Below are positions 29,582 through 30,361 of a stretch of DNA of 30,361 bases, one piece after another (position 1 is the first letter of the stretch; every line of letters begins with the position of its first letter). The translations under genes and the position numbers were made by a program. The notes beneath the pieces are model-generated. The model worked only from the letters and a program-made list of their open reading frames with translations. It did no database searches and was not told the origin of the DNA. This stretch comes from Thoreauomyces humboldtii. Its lineage: Eukaryota; Chytridiomycota; Chytridiomycetes; Spizellomycetales; Powellomycetaceae. Location: assembly GCA_027596035.1 (NCBI GenBank), contig JADGJA010000207.1, positions 1 to 30,361 on the forward strand, given 5' to 3'.

Positions 29582-29957
29582 GTTTTTGGGTTGCATGCAT
29601 CATCGGCCTTTTCCACCGGGAACCGACAGACCGGTAAAGGGTCATGATAATCTTTGGGCAGTTGCGCATTTCTGACCGTAACGGGTGCTGGACGTCCGGA
29701 ACATCGAGGTCTGCGCTAAGTACAGTAGTTCGCTAACTACCGGGTATATACGACACTGACCCAGCCGCTAGGCCGACAGCCACGAGAATCGGCAAGAGAG
29801 GGAAAAGAGGGAGAAAGAACAGAAAGCTTACTGGCCTGCTGCAACCACGGCTTGATCATAAGCTGGTTGGCCGCTACCAAACACGACCAGCAACAACCAA
29901 CGTAAAAGTGGGAACAGGAATTTTCTGCCGAGGATTCCTATAGGTTTGGTGACGCGC

Positions 29958-29993
29958 GTCGGGAACGCGTGCAAAGGGTCGGGAACGCGTGCA
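29958..29993. repeat. Tandem 20-bp repeat with two ACGCGT (MCB) sites
   Basis: The 16-base unit GTCGGGAACGCGTGCA occurs at 29958-29973 and again at 29978-29993. Each copy contains ACGCGT, the binding site of MBF-type G1/S regulators in yeasts. It lies about 265-300 bp upstream of the partial gene at the right edge. Confidence 0.6.
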
Positions 29994-30256
29994 TGACTGC
30001 GCAGATGAGCAACGTGTCAAGACACCCGCACGCAACCCCTCCACCCCCATCACAGCTCCCGCATCGAGGGACAGCCAAGGACTTGCTTGAGACGGATAGG
30101 ATTTCTGACAAACAGTACGCAAACAATCTGTCCTCCACTCTCTGCATTGGTTACACTTCGACCGACTTCTTTTCGATGCTCGATTTCCCAAAGGACATCA
30201 TCATGCTTGCCCTGCAACGCACTTTTCGAGCGAACACGAGAGCCCACCAACAGTCT

Positions 30257-30361
30257 ATGATTCGGTCTGCAGGCTTAAGCATTCTAGTTCTTGCAATGTT
30301 TCTACCAGCAGTCGTCGCGCTTCCGCCCTACGGCCGACTCACCCTCCACCCCATCTTGCCC
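30257..30361 (+). CDS. 5' end of a secreted or membrane protein, cut by the window edge
   Basis: Starting at the ATG of MIRSAGLSIL, the frame is open to the last base. The 35 visible residues are a typical signal peptide: a short basic start, the hydrophobic run ILVLAMFLPAVVA, and a likely cleavage site before LPPYGRL. The frame also stays open from ATGs at 30176 and 30203, which would turn the hydrophobic run into an internal signal anchor. Too little is visible to name a product. Confidence 0.5.
   Translation, partial: MIRSAGLSILVLAMFLPAVVALPPYGRLTLHPILP

Larger units (their letters stand above)
29430..30256. promoter_or_regulatory. Long intergenic region with CRE-like, TATA-like and paired MCB sites
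   Basis: This 827-bp gap separates divergent genes. It has a hairpin CGTCATC-GGAG-GATGACG near 29562-29579 overlapping a CRE-like TGACGTC at 29575-29581. A second small hairpin, GTAGTT-CGCT-AACTAC, lies at 29725-29740 and is followed by a GTATATAC TATA-like stretch. A tandem repeat at 29958-29993 carries two ACGCGT sites. No coding frame with family features was found. Confidence 0.5.

Noticed and set aside
1..30361. CRISPR arrays, operons, bacterial-type terminators or riboswitches
   Set aside because: None seen; the intron structure and gene content are eukaryotic.

Overview
The window is nuclear DNA from a fungus, very probably a flagellated (chytrid-type) one. Most genes are cut by short introns (about 54-120 bp, GT-AG with one GC-AG case), and the coding set mixes fungal families (Ett1/Nro1, a fungal-type DUF1624 membrane protein) with genes normally kept only by organisms that build cilia or flagella: NME7, PPP1R42 and a C5orf34 homologue. 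Exons were worked out by eye from splice signals, reading phase and remembered family sequences. No alignment or search was run.

Layout. 203-1736 (+) NME7-type DM10/nucleoside-diphosphate-kinase protein; 1892-2996 (-) orphan protein; 3227-5115 (-) polytopic DUF1624/HGSNAT-like membrane protein; 5781-7040 (+) TOPORS-like RING E3 ligase; 7242-8387 (-) F-box/LRR protein with a poly-Asp tail; 8823-10568 (+) isolated Gag-like protein with four CCHC knuckles; 10994-12209 (-) proteasome subunit alpha-4 (PSMA7); 12441-18202 (-) a 15-exon BRO1/V-domain protein with a very long disordered tail; 18770-20307 (+) Ett1/Nro1-like protein; 20400-21757 (-) PPP1R42; 22001-24087 (-) vacuolar-type serine peptidase; 24494-25555 (+) orphan ORF; 25719-26087 (-) small NDUFB4/B15-like complex I subunit; 26334-27917 (-) C5orf34 homologue; 28015-28783 (+) SZRD1 (SUZ domain) homologue; 29045-29429 (-) small charged protein; from 30257 (+) the start of a secreted or membrane protein cut by the window edge.

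The genes do not form an operon or a biosynthetic cluster. They are ordinary tightly packed fungal genes, often convergent (gaps of 92-200 bp) or head to head (C5orf34/SZRD1 start codons only 97 bp apart). The common threads are protein turnover and sorting (TOPORS, F-box, PSMA7, BRO1, peptidase) and centrosome/basal-body biology (NME7, PPP1R42, perhaps C5orf34 and TOPORS). The parts most worth following are the cilium-associated set including the uncharacterised C5orf34 family, the isolated gag-like gene, a duplicated promoter segment shared by two genes, and the oversized BRO1 protein.
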